Below are positions 16,271 through 24,148 of a stretch of 64,000 bases of DNA, piece by piece (positions within the stretch are counted from its first letter, which is position 1; every line of letters starts with the position of its first letter). The position numbers and the translations under genes are program-made. The notes under the pieces are model-generated. The model was not told the DNA's origin and searched no databases. It was given only the letters and a program-made list of their open reading frames with translations. This DNA comes from an uncultured Bacteroides sp. (GTDB taxonomy: Bacteria > Bacteroidota > Bacteroidia > Bacteroidales > Bacteroidaceae), in the NCBI GenBank assembly GCA_905203765.1, contig CAJKXC010000001.1, positions 129,059-193,058 of the forward strand. Direction: 5' to 3'.

Positions 16271-16969
16271 TTAAGTTTCTATCAGCATCAAGCCTACTCC
16301 TTTCACCGTCTTGATAGTAACTGAATCATCTTCGGCAAGCAGTTTCCGCAGTTTCGTCACAAATACATCGAGGCTACGGGATGCGAAATAATCATCCTCG
16401 GTATTCCAAAATTTGTCGAGAATAGCTTCACGACGAATCACGTCTCCCCGCTTTTCGCAAAGCATTTGCAGCAGGCCTGCTTCGCGCACGGTCAGCGTCT
16501 TGTTCACCCCGGAAGAATGCTTCAACGTGGCATGGGTGGCATCCAGCATATAGTCCTTGCCTATCTTGTAGCATTGGCTTTCATCTTTGGACCTCTCGCC
16601 TTTGGAGAGTTTCAGCAAGGCATGGACATGCGCATCCAGTTCTTCGGGAATAAAGGGTTTCTTGATATAGTTATTGGCACCAATCTCATAGCCTTTCACC
16701 ACGTCTTTGGGCGAAACCAGTGCCGAGGAAAACAGGATAGGTGTCTCGCCGTCCGTCTCACGGATGCGTTTCACCATTTCATAGCCGTCCATAACGGGCA
16801 TTTCGATGTCGGATACTATCACGTCGGGACGGTGTTCCTTCCACTGGCGCAGGCCTTCCTCGCCGTTGCAGGCGGTAATTACTTCATAATCGCCTATCAT
16901 ATCTTCCAGACCGCCCTGAATGATGTATCTCAAACTGGCATCGTCTTCTACCAATAATAACTTTATCAT
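16271..16969 (-). CDS. OmpR-family response regulator
   Basis: The 232-residue protein has a complete receiver: acidic VEDD at residues 7-10, phospho-acceptor Asp54 in SDIEMPVMDGYE, and the conserved Lys in NYIKKPF. A winged-helix OmpR/PhoB DNA-binding domain follows (LTVREAGLLQMLCEKRGDVIRREAILDKFW and SLDVFVTKLRKLLAED...IKTVKGVGLML). The likely partner kinase is encoded at 17739-19961 on the same strand, separated by one divergently oriented DUF3836 gene. A TACTTTTG -7 element and a three-fold 11-bp repeat lie just upstream. The sequence is not close enough to RprY as I recall it to use that name. Confidence 0.95.
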   Translation of the reverse strand: MIKLLLVEDDASLRYIIQGGLEDMIGDYEVITACNGEEGLRQWKEHRPDVIVSDIEMPVMDGYEMVKRIRETDGETPILFSSALVSPKDVVKGYEIGANNYIKKPFIPEELDAHVHALLKLSKGERSKDESQCYKIGKDYMLDATHATLKHSSGVNKTLTVREAGLLQMLCEKRGDVIRREAILDKFWNTEDDYFASRSLDVFVTKLRKLLAEDDSVTIKTVKGVGLMLIET

Positions 16970-17015
16970 ACCCCGTATCTCCTATTTCACTCTTTAGAAC
17001 TTTAATTAGATATTG

Positions 17016-17023
17016 CAAAAGTA
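17016..17023 (-). promoter_or_regulatory. -7 element for response-regulator operon
   Basis: The minus strand reads TACTTTTG, 47 bases before the regulator ATG. The 11-bp direct repeats at 17035-17062 overlap the expected -33 region of this promoter. Confidence 0.6.
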
Positions 17024-17034
17024 ACAAATTCTAC

Positions 17035-17062
17035 GTTAACGTAACGATAACATTGCGATAAC
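17035..17062. promoter_or_regulatory. Triple 11-bp-phased GNTAAC direct repeat (probable response-regulator box)
   Basis: GTTAAC at 17035-17040, GATAAC at 17046-17051 and GATAAC at 17057-17062 are spaced exactly 11 bases apart. OmpR-family regulators bind tandem direct repeats with about one helical turn between half-sites. The element lies between the divergent promoters of the response regulator and DUF3836 copy 3, so autoregulation and control of DUF3836 are both plausible. Confidence 0.6.
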
Positions 17063-17084
17063 CTAAAAGATTTTCGACCAACCC

Positions 17085-17092
17085 TATCTTTG
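17085..17092 (+). promoter_or_regulatory. -7 element for DUF3836 copy 3
   Basis: TATCTTTG matches the consensus exactly and lies 68 bases before the ATG. The 11-bp repeats end 22 bases upstream, next to the expected -33 region. Confidence 0.65.
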
Positions 17093-17160
17093 CAATGTCG
17101 AAAGGGAACAAATCCCTGCAAAACAAGAAATAAAATGTATAACTTAAAAAATAAACAATT

Positions 17161-17643
17161 ATGAAGACTTTAGTAATTTCAGTAATCATCGCAATGACAT
17201 CTGTAGTAAACGTAGCAGCCGGTAACCGTGCAAACCAATTTGCCTACAACACCGAAACAAACGAAGGACGTGTGGAAACACAAACCGTATTCAAGGTGGA
17301 AAACGACAAATACCTGCACAACCACGTGAAGTACAACTACATCTACGACAACGCCGGCCGCGTTTCCCGCAAAGAAGTGCTGAAGTGGAACGAAAACACG
17401 CAACGCTTTGAGAACCATCATAGCCTGAACTTCTTCTACAGCGATGAAGTAACCATCGAATACGCTTTATGGAACGAGAAAGACAGCGCTTACTCAAGCA
17501 TCAAGGAAAAAGCCGTTTACCAGCTCAATGACGGTACAATGCGCTATCTGAGTTACGAATGGAACGAGAAAGAAAACGAATGGAAACTGGACACAGAGCA
17601 TGATGCCATCTATTGGGGCGAGTCCTTGCTGGCAAGCAAATAA
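17161..17643 (+). CDS. DUF3836 secreted protein, copy 3 (diverged)
   Basis: The 160-residue protein has a short signal peptide (MKTLVISVIIAMTSVVNVAAG) and the DUF3836 signature KYNYIYDNAGRVSRKEVLKWN. A row of antiparallel-strand motifs follows (NHHSLNFFYSDEVTIEYALW, YQLNDGTMRYLSYEWNEKENEW). It is clearly homologous to copies 1 and 2 but strongly diverged and about 20 residues longer. It is encoded between the response regulator and the sensor kinase and oriented opposite to both, with the phased repeat in its promoter. A small periplasmic protein in this position could be the kinase's signal-binding partner; this is inference. Confidence 0.85.
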   Translation: MKTLVISVIIAMTSVVNVAAGNRANQFAYNTETNEGRVETQTVFKVENDKYLHNHVKYNYIYDNAGRVSRKEVLKWNENTQRFENHHSLNFFYSDEVTIEYALWNEKDSAYSSIKEKAVYQLNDGTMRYLSYEWNEKENEWKLDTEHDAIYWGESLLASK

Positions 17644-17673
17644 GTTACTCTGACATCCCTCTCTCTTAAATTC

Positions 17674-17715
17674 AAAAAGATGCGGCTTCGGACTTTCCGG
17701 TAGCCGCATCTTTTT
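17674..17715. terminator. Bidirectional terminator between DUF3836 copy 3 and the kinase
   Basis: A perfect 14-bp stem, AAAAAGATGCGGCT (17674-17687) with AGCCGCATCTTTTT (17702-17715), supplies T-runs in both directions between convergent genes. Confidence 0.85.
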
Positions 17716-17738
17716 GTTCGGGATAGCACCACGACAAC

Positions 17739-19961
17739 TTATATCTTGGCAGGAAAGTAGAGTGTAAATTCGCTGAAACACCCTTCCTCACTCTCTATCT
17801 CTACCTTACCTTCGTGTGCCAGCATCACTTGCTGCACATAGTTCAATCCTAAACCGAATCCGGAAGCCCCGCCCTTTTCACTACGGGCAGCTGCTGCGGA
17901 CCGTTCGAAACGGTTGAAGACAAGAAACTGGTCTTTCAGTGGAATGCCTAATCCGTTGTCGCATACCTTTATCTTACAGAATCCTTTTTCCGACTCGCAG
18001 ATAATATCAATCTTCACTTCTTCGCGGGAGTATTTGATAGCATTATCGAGCAGATTACCCAGCACCTCCCTCAGACAGAAAGCATCGGCATAAGCTGTTT
18101 TACAGCGATGGAAAACGGTATTAAACTCTACTTTCTTATTGGCTTTCAAAGATATTTTGGCAATCAGGTCATCAAGCAACGGGCGCAGGGGAACTTCTTC
18201 CTTGTGTAGTTGCAGATGTCCTTCATCCAGTTGGGTCAGCATTAACACCCGGTTGGAGAGCGTCAGCAGATGTTCGCACTCTTCCGTCATTGCCAGCTTG
18301 TATTTCTCTTCTTTATCGGGTTTGTCTGCCAACTTACCGCTACTCAGAATATGGGCACCCATCAGGATGGAACTGAGTGGAGACTTCATATCGTGTATCA
18401 TGGCATACGTAAAATCTTTCTGGAATTGTTCCAACTGGCGTTGCATCCGCAGTATTTTCATTTGACCAAAGATACAATCGAGCATCACCAGAAACATCAA
18501 CCAAAGAGGTAGGAACAGATACCATACGGAACGTATCACATAGTGATAGGGATTCTTCACTAACCCTTGCACACACAGCGTACTATCATCCTGTAAAGGA
18601 ATGAATCGTGAAGGAATATCCATATGGGTAGTAGCAGAATAACCGGTTTGTGATACCGTGCTATCAGAAGGGTAGCGATATTGCCGGATACCGCTATAAC
18701 TCATTATTCCTTTCTCCTTCAGTCGTGAAGAAAAAGCCGAATCAAGATATTGCATGGATAAGGGAATATCCAGTTCTCTTTCATTGATGGATCGTTGCAT
18801 AATCAAGGCAGAACGGAGACGGTAATTCAAGTCGATGGAATTATATCCATGTACCACATACAAAGTGTTCACAAGATATTCTGACTGTTCCTTTTCCAGG
18901 AATTCTCGCTGCTCTTTAGCAAAAGGGGACTCCGTTATTTCAATAGAATCATTGGTTGCCTCTTTCTGAACTTGCAAGCTATACAACGGAATGCGACGCC
19001 TGAGTACTTCATCGTAAAACGATGCTTCAAAGCAATCATTCACCTGATAGGTCGTTTCGCGGGCAGATGCCCGATAAAGGTACATAAACCACACCACCAA
19101 TAGCAGGCAACAAGTCACCAGGCCGATTACGGAAAACACCTTAAAAGAATGCTGCTTACGTACCTGTCTTTTCCGCTCATTTTCTTTGGCTCCGGCAAGT
19201 GTATGTTCCGTCATATCAAGCAATTGTTTACTTGATGCTTCGATATCCTCCCATTTCTTTTCCGGTATCTGCTTACGCACTTCCCCTATCGGCAGCCTCA
19301 TTTTCTCTGCCAGCACATAGAATACGGAACGCTGCCTCTCAATATCATCTTGCTGACGAAGAATGGAATCCATCTGCTTTGCCCAGCTCCATACCAGGAA
19401 AACAATCAGTAAAAGAGTAGGTATGAATAGAAAGAGTACATCCTTGATAATCGGCATAAAGGGGGAAAATATAGCGGCTTCAATCTTCTCTCCTTTCTTT
19501 TCATTCAGCCAGGCTGTTTCGGAAAGAACCGATTTGAAGCGTACATAGGCAGAGCGCTTGCTCCTGTCCGATGCAGGACGAATATTGACCGTCCTGTCTA
19601 TGTTCTTCCACTTGAGTTTCTTCTCTACCAATTTCCCCATTTCGTCCAACGGAATGGTTACATGGTACACATCTTCCAGAAAAGAAGCTGCCTGCTGATA
19701 CTCTAAAAAGATTCTGTCGTCATAAGTTTGCGTACTGTCCTTGAGGATATAAGAATAGAAAGGAATAGTATATTCGGGGAAAGGCAGTTTGTTTATTTCA
19801 TTGTCTACCGTCTCTATAAAAGCCAGCCGGAAACATTCGTTCAGTGCACGCTCCGCGTCTCTTTTAGTGCTATCATAAGCATAACCCATGCCTTTAATCT
19901 GCACTACAATTACCAGCAGCAGCCCCACAATGGAAAGGATATAGAGTGAACGAAGTTTCAT
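17739..19961 (-). CDS. Sensor histidine kinase with duplicated sensor half
   Basis: The 740-residue protein has four predicted transmembrane segments (about residues 5-22, 171-193, 274-296, 476-497) enclosing two periplasmic domains. After the fourth segment comes a functional DHp helix with His523 (MIHDMKSPLS) and a HATPase domain (N-box NLLDNAIKY, DNGLGIP, GFGLGLNYV). After the second segment lies a DHp-like stretch (RSVFYVLAEKMRLPIGEV) that aligns with the real one but has Glu219 in place of the histidine and no ATPase. The gene thus looks like a fused tandem duplication in which the first kinase core decayed. Its partner is probably the OmpR-type regulator at 16271-16969. A TATCTTTG -7 element lies at 19981-19988. 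Confidence 0.9.
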   Translation of the reverse strand: MKLRSLYILSIVGLLLVIVVQIKGMGYAYDSTKRDAERALNECFRLAFIETVDNEINKLPFPEYTIPFYSYILKDSTQTYDDRIFLEYQQAASFLEDVYHVTIPLDEMGKLVEKKLKWKNIDRTVNIRPASDRSKRSAYVRFKSVLSETAWLNEKKGEKIEAAIFSPFMPIIKDVLFLFIPTLLLIVFLVWSWAKQMDSILRQQDDIERQRSVFYVLAEKMRLPIGEVRKQIPEKKWEDIEASSKQLLDMTEHTLAGAKENERKRQVRKQHSFKVFSVIGLVTCCLLLVVWFMYLYRASARETTYQVNDCFEASFYDEVLRRRIPLYSLQVQKEATNDSIEITESPFAKEQREFLEKEQSEYLVNTLYVVHGYNSIDLNYRLRSALIMQRSINERELDIPLSMQYLDSAFSSRLKEKGIMSYSGIRQYRYPSDSTVSQTGYSATTHMDIPSRFIPLQDDSTLCVQGLVKNPYHYVIRSVWYLFLPLWLMFLVMLDCIFGQMKILRMQRQLEQFQKDFTYAMIHDMKSPLSSILMGAHILSSGKLADKPDKEEKYKLAMTEECEHLLTLSNRVLMLTQLDEGHLQLHKEEVPLRPLLDDLIAKISLKANKKVEFNTVFHRCKTAYADAFCLREVLGNLLDNAIKYSREEVKIDIICESEKGFCKIKVCDNGLGIPLKDQFLVFNRFERSAAAARSEKGGASGFGLGLNYVQQVMLAHEGKVEIESEEGCFSEFTLYFPAKI

Positions 19962-19980
19962 CTTGTCATTATTTTGCGGA

Positions 19981-19988
19981 CAAAGATA
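19981..19988 (-). promoter_or_regulatory. -7 element for the sensor kinase
   Basis: The minus strand reads TATCTTTG, 20 bases before the kinase ATG and between that gene and the end of the EamA gene. Confidence 0.6.
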
Positions 19989-19994
19989 ACACTT

Positions 19995-20873
19995 TTACTT
20001 CTTCCCTGCACAATATACTCCGCTCAATATCAATACAGCCCCCATAAGTGCCATTATCGTCAGTTGCTCTCCCAGCAGGAAAGCAGAACCTATCATAGTG
20101 AAAAGCGGATTGAGATAAATATAATTGGAAGCCCTTACCGTGCCCAGTTGCTTCAACACCAAGTTCCACACTGCGAAGCAGATTAAGGAAGCCAATACAC
20201 CCAAGAACAGAAGATTCAACAGAACGGCCGGTTCCAGCAGCCTTGCCATATCGAACTGCCAGGGACGGACAAGAAAGGCAGGAAGAATAGTCAGCACACC
20301 ATAAAAGAATATTTTACGGGTTATGAAAATAATATTGTAACGATCAGTCATCTTACGCATTATCAAGCCGTAGAATGCCCACGAAAGAGCGGCAAGCAAT
20401 GTAAGGAAATCACCCAACGGAGAAAGTTTCAGTACGAAATGACCGTTATAAACCACCAGCGCCACTCCGACCAATGCCAATAAAGAACCGCCTATCAGGC
20501 TGCGGGTAGCCTTTTCCTTTTTATAAATCAGCAGAGAAAGGATTGTAGTAAGCAGCGGCGTAGTGCAGACAATGAATGCCACATTCGTTGCCAATGTAAT
20601 TTCCAAAGCAGTATTCTCCGTCAGAAAGTAGAACGAACCACCCGTGATACCCCCCAGGAACAACCAAAACTCATCCTTCCAATTATCGGCAAACAACTTA
20701 CGGGGAGAAATAAACCAAATGCCCACATAGGCAATCAGAAAACGCAGCAGGAATATCTCCTGAGGAGAAAGACCGTGCTCGATTAATACTTTCGTAGAGA
20801 TAAATGTCAGACCCCATATTGCCACTGTGCAGATAGCAATCAGGTGATAAGTGTAGTTTTTCTTTGGATTCAT
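19995..20873 (-). CDS. EamA/DMT-family transporter
   Basis: The 292-residue protein has ten hydrophobic segments in two five-helix EamA repeats, starting with YHLIAICTVAIWGLTFISTK. The conserved W-G near the first helix and the glutamate/proline-rich second repeat (LGVLASLICFAVWNLVLKQLG, YLNPLFTMIGSAFLLGEQ) are typical. Members export amino acids or metabolites; the substrate is unknown. A TATCTTTG element on the minus strand at 20900-20907 serves as promoter. The kinase gene downstream has its own promoter, so the two are probably independent units. Confidence 0.9.
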   Translation of the reverse strand: MNPKKNYTYHLIAICTVAIWGLTFISTKVLIEHGLSPQEIFLLRFLIAYVGIWFISPRKLFADNWKDEFWLFLGGITGGSFYFLTENTALEITLATNVAFIVCTTPLLTTILSLLIYKKEKATRSLIGGSLLALVGVALVVYNGHFVLKLSPLGDFLTLLAALSWAFYGLIMRKMTDRYNIIFITRKIFFYGVLTILPAFLVRPWQFDMARLLEPAVLLNLLFLGVLASLICFAVWNLVLKQLGTVRASNYIYLNPLFTMIGSAFLLGEQLTIMALMGAVLILSGVYCAGKK

Positions 20874-20899
20874 ACGTTTGTCCGCCTGTAAGTTGCGTG

Positions 20900-20907
20900 C
20901 AAAGATA
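20900..20907 (-). promoter_or_regulatory. -7 element for the EamA transporter
   Basis: The minus strand reads TATCTTTG, 27 bases before the ATG. Confidence 0.6.
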
Positions 20908-20928
20908 CATCATTTTAAATAAAAAGGG

Positions 20929-20956
20929 ATGGAATCTTCTCAGACTTCATCCCTTG
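20929..20956. repeat. Small hairpin in the EamA/leuS intergenic gap
   Basis: AAGGGATG pairs with CATCCCTT across a 12-base loop. It lies in a 348-base gap with divergent promoters for eamA and leuS; the middle of the gap (about 20960-21120) is A/T-rich and shows no other structure I can identify. Confidence 0.4.
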
Positions 20957-21134
20957 GAATATCCTAAAAATCTTTTCTTGTAAAATCCTATTGAACTAAT
21001 TTAGCTATTACTTGTATTACAAACAAAAAATTAGTTTTAAAAGCACATCACAAATATAGGTAATAAAAAATGAATTATCAAGCGTTGGGCAGTGTTTTTT
21101 ATACTACTTATATACAAATCTGAAAATAAACCCG

Positions 21135-21142
21135 TAACTTTG
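21135..21142 (+). promoter_or_regulatory. -7 element for leuS
   Basis: TAACTTTG lies 80 bases before the leuS ATG. The inferred transcript would begin near 21150, just before the palindrome at 21153-21171. Confidence 0.6.
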
Positions 21143-21152
21143 CACCGCTATT

Positions 21153-21171
21153 AACCAGTTATTAACTGGTT
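21153..21171 (+). promoter_or_regulatory. Palindrome at the 5' end of the leuS leader
   Basis: AACCAGTT-ATT-AACTGGTT is a perfect 8-bp dyad with a three-base centre, directly at the expected transcription start. It could be an operator or a stabilising 5' hairpin. No T-box structure is evident. Confidence 0.45.
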
Positions 21172-21221
21172 TAAACCATAGAACTAACAGTGTTTTCAAC
21201 AATATACTAACAAATACCATT

Positions 21222-24059
21222 ATGGAATACAATTTCAGGGAGATTGAAAAGAAATGGCAGAAACGGTGGGTGGAGAATAAAACCTACCAAGTGACGGAAG
21301 ACGAAAAGAAGCAGAAATTCTATGTGCTGAATATGTTCCCCTACCCATCCGGTGCGGGCTTGCACGTAGGCCATCCACTGGGATATATTGCTTCTGATAT
21401 TTACGCCCGCTACAAACGACTGCAAGGTTTCAATGTTCTGAATCCCATGGGATATGATGCATACGGACTCCCCGCCGAGCAGTATGCCATACAAACGGGA
21501 CAGCACCCTGCAATTACCACCGTCAACAATATCAACCGCTATCGCGAGCAGCTGGACAAGATCGGTTTCTCTTTCGACTGGGACCGCGAAATCCGCACTT
21601 GCGAACCCGAATATTACCACTGGACTCAATGGGCTTTCCAAAAGATGTTCAATAGCTACTACTGCAACGACGAAAAGCAGGCACGTCCCATCCAGGAGCT
21701 GATTGACGCATTTGCCATATACGGCAACAAAGGTCTGAATGCCGCTTGCAGCGAAGAAATCAGCTTCACCGCCCAGGAATGGAATGCTAAGAGCGAAAAA
21801 GAACAGCAGGAAATACTGATGAACTACCGCATCGCCTACCTGGGCGAAACGATGGTGAACTGGTGTCCCCAACTGGGCACAGTGCTTGCCAACGACGAGG
21901 TAGTGGACGGCGTATCAGAACGCGGCGGCTTCCCCGTTGTCCAGAAGAAGATGCGCCAATGGTGTCTCCGTGTGTCCGCCTATGCACAACGCCTGTTGGA
22001 CGGACTCGATACCATCGACTGGACCGAATCGTTGAAAGAAACCCAAAAGAACTGGATAGGCCGCAGCGAAGGTGCCGAAATACAATTCAAAGTCAAGGAC
22101 AGCGACCTCGAATTTACCATCTTCACCACCCGTGCAGATACGATGTTCGGCGTTACCTTCATGGTATTGGCTCCCGAAAGCGAGTTGGTGCCGCAACTCA
22201 CCACCCCGGAACAGAAAGCAGAAGTAGACGCTTACCTGGAACGCACCAAGAAGCGCACCGAACGTGAACGCATTGCCGACCGCAGCGTTACCGGTGTACC
22301 ATCTGGAAGTTATGCCGTGAATCCTTTCACCGGCGAAGCAGTGCCCATCTGGATCAGCGACTATGTACTTGCCGGATACGGAACAGGCGCCATCATGGCT
22401 GTACCCGCACACGATAGCCGCGACTATGCTTTCGCCAAACACTTCGGACTGGAAATCCGTCCGTTGGTAGAAGGCTGTGACGTAAGCGAAGAAAGCTTCG
22501 ATGCTAAGGAAGGTATCGTATGCAACTCTCCGCGCGAAGGTGTTGCTCCTTATTGCGACCTTTCATTGAACGGACTGACCATCAAGGAAGCCATTGCAGC
22601 TACCAAGAAATACGTAAAAGAACATAACCTGGGACGTGTGAAAGTAAACTTCCGCCTGCGCGATGCCATCTTCTCACGCCAGCGTTACTGGGGTGAACCG
22701 TTCCCGGTTTACTACAAGGACGGAATGCCTTATATGATTGACGAAAGCTGTCTGCCCCTCGAACTTCCCGAAGTAGCCAAATTCCTGCCTACCGAAACAG
22801 GTGAGCCCCCGTTGGGACACGCTACCAAGTGGGCTTGGGACACTGTAAACAAATGCGTAGTGGAAAACGAGAAGATAAACAATACTACCATCTTCCCGTT
22901 GGAACTCAACACCATGCCCGGCTTTGCAGGTTCAAGCGCTTACTATTTGCGCTATATGGATCCGCACAACCACACTGCCCTTGTCGATAAGAAGGTAGAT
23001 GAATACTGGCGTAACGTAGACCTCTATGTAGGTGGTACCGAGCATGCTACCGGTCACTTGATATATTCCCGTTTCTGGAACAAGTTCCTGCACGACCTCG
23101 GTGTTTCGGCAGTAGAAGAACCGTTCCAAAAACTGGTGAACCAGGGTATGATTCAAGGTCGAAGCAACTTTGTTTATCGTATCAAAGATACCAATAAGTT
23201 CGTATCTCTGAACCTGAAAGACCAGTACGACACTACCCCACTCCATGTGGATGTAAACATCGTATCCAATGACATCCTGGATCTTGAAGCCTTCAAGGCA
23301 TGGCGTCCCGAATACGAAACGGCAGAGTTCATCCTCGAAGACGGCAAGTACATCTGCGGATGGGCTGTGGAAAAGATGAGTAAATCCATGTTCAACGTGG
23401 TCAATCCCGATATGATTGTAGAGAAATACGGCGCAGACACACTTCGTATGTACGAAATGTTCCTCGGTCCGGTTGAGCAATCCAAACCGTGGGATACGAA
23501 CGGTATAGACGGTGTACACCGCTTCATCAAGAAGTTCTGGAGCCTGTTCTACGACCGCAATGACAACTACATGGTAACGGACGAACCTGTTACCAAAGAA
23601 GAACTGAAATCACTGCACAAACTTATCAAGAAGGTAACGGGAGACATCGAACAGTTCTCTTACAACACCAGCATCAGTGCTTTCATGATTTGTGTAAACG
23701 AGTTGTTTACATTGAAATGCAGCAAAAAGGAAATACTGAACCAGTTTGTTATCGTACTGGCTCCTTTCGCTCCCCACGTATGCGAGGAACTGTGGGCAAC
23801 GTTAGGCAATACAGGTTCCGTATGCGATGCCCAATGGGCGCAACACAACGAAGAATACCTGGTAGAAGATACGGTTAACTATACCATTTCCTTCAACGGA
23901 AAGGCACGTTTCAACATGGAGTTCCCTGCAGATGCAGCAGCAGATGCCATTCAGGCCGCTGTATTGGCAGACGAACGTTCTGAAAAGTGGATAGAAGGCA
24001 AAGCCATCGCTAAGGTAATCGTAGTGCCGAAGAAGATCGTAAACATCGTTGTTAAATAA
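21222..24059 (+). CDS. leuS: Leucyl-tRNA synthetase
   Basis: The 945-residue protein is full length for bacterial LeuRS. The class I HIGH motif appears as HVGH at residues 48-51 after FPYPSGAGL, and KMSKS at residues 718-722. The large CP1 editing domain lies in between (FTTRADTMFGVTFMVLAPE and the conserved GTGAIMAVPAHDSRD). It charges tRNA-Leu and edits misacylated residues. The first gene of an apparent leuS-yitT-rdgB cluster, it is separated from yitT by an 86-base palindromic element. Confidence 0.99.
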   Translation: MEYNFREIEKKWQKRWVENKTYQVTEDEKKQKFYVLNMFPYPSGAGLHVGHPLGYIASDIYARYKRLQGFNVLNPMGYDAYGLPAEQYAIQTGQHPAITTVNNINRYREQLDKIGFSFDWDREIRTCEPEYYHWTQWAFQKMFNSYYCNDEKQARPIQELIDAFAIYGNKGLNAACSEEISFTAQEWNAKSEKEQQEILMNYRIAYLGETMVNWCPQLGTVLANDEVVDGVSERGGFPVVQKKMRQWCLRVSAYAQRLLDGLDTIDWTESLKETQKNWIGRSEGAEIQFKVKDSDLEFTIFTTRADTMFGVTFMVLAPESELVPQLTTPEQKAEVDAYLERTKKRTERERIADRSVTGVPSGSYAVNPFTGEAVPIWISDYVLAGYGTGAIMAVPAHDSRDYAFAKHFGLEIRPLVEGCDVSEESFDAKEGIVCNSPREGVAPYCDLSLNGLTIKEAIAATKKYVKEHNLGRVKVNFRLRDAIFSRQRYWGEPFPVYYKDGMPYMIDESCLPLELPEVAKFLPTETGEPPLGHATKWAWDTVNKCVVENEKINNTTIFPLELNTMPGFAGSSAYYLRYMDPHNHTALVDKKVDEYWRNVDLYVGGTEHATGHLIYSRFWNKFLHDLGVSAVEEPFQKLVNQGMIQGRSNFVYRIKDTNKFVSLNLKDQYDTTPLHVDVNIVSNDILDLEAFKAWRPEYETAEFILEDGKYICGWAVEKMSKSMFNVVNPDMIVEKYGADTLRMYEMFLGPVEQSKPWDTNGIDGVHRFIKKFWSLFYDRNDNYMVTDEPVTKEELKSLHKLIKKVTGDIEQFSYNTSISAFMICVNELFTLKCSKKEILNQFVIVLAPFAPHVCEELWATLGNTGSVCDAQWAQHNEEYLVEDTVNYTISFNGKARFNMEFPADAAADAIQAAVLADERSEKWIEGKAIAKVIVVPKKIVNIVVK

Positions 24060-24068
24060 AGGAGTGAC

Positions 24069-24135
24069 GAGTTACGAGCTACAAGAGACAAGTCTGTCTC
24101 CTAACTCGCCACTCGTAACTTGTAGCTTGTAACTT
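24069..24135. repeat. Palindromic intergenic element after leuS
   Basis: The outer arms GAGTTACGAGCTACAAG (24069-24085) and CTTGTAGCTTGTAACTT (24119-24135) pair with one or two mismatches. An inner stem GAGACA/TGTCTC (24085-24100) forms a second hairpin. Further copies of the words CGTAACTTGTA recur to the right. No T-run follows, so it is more like a repeat element than a terminator. Confidence 0.65.
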
Positions 24136-24148
24136 GTAACTAATAGAT

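Noticed and set aside
16271..16969. Naming the response regulator RprY
   Set aside because: The sequence and the neighbouring 740-residue kinase do not fit what I recall of RprX/RprY, so I kept a generic name.
21135..21221. T-box riboswitch before leuS
   Set aside because: The leader is only about 75 bases, too short for a T-box, and no T-box core sequence or specifier loop is visible.
21207..21872. Minus-strand 221-codon frame opposite leuS
   Set aside because: It is antisense to a conserved synthetase, has no promoter, and its composition follows the codon pattern of leuS.
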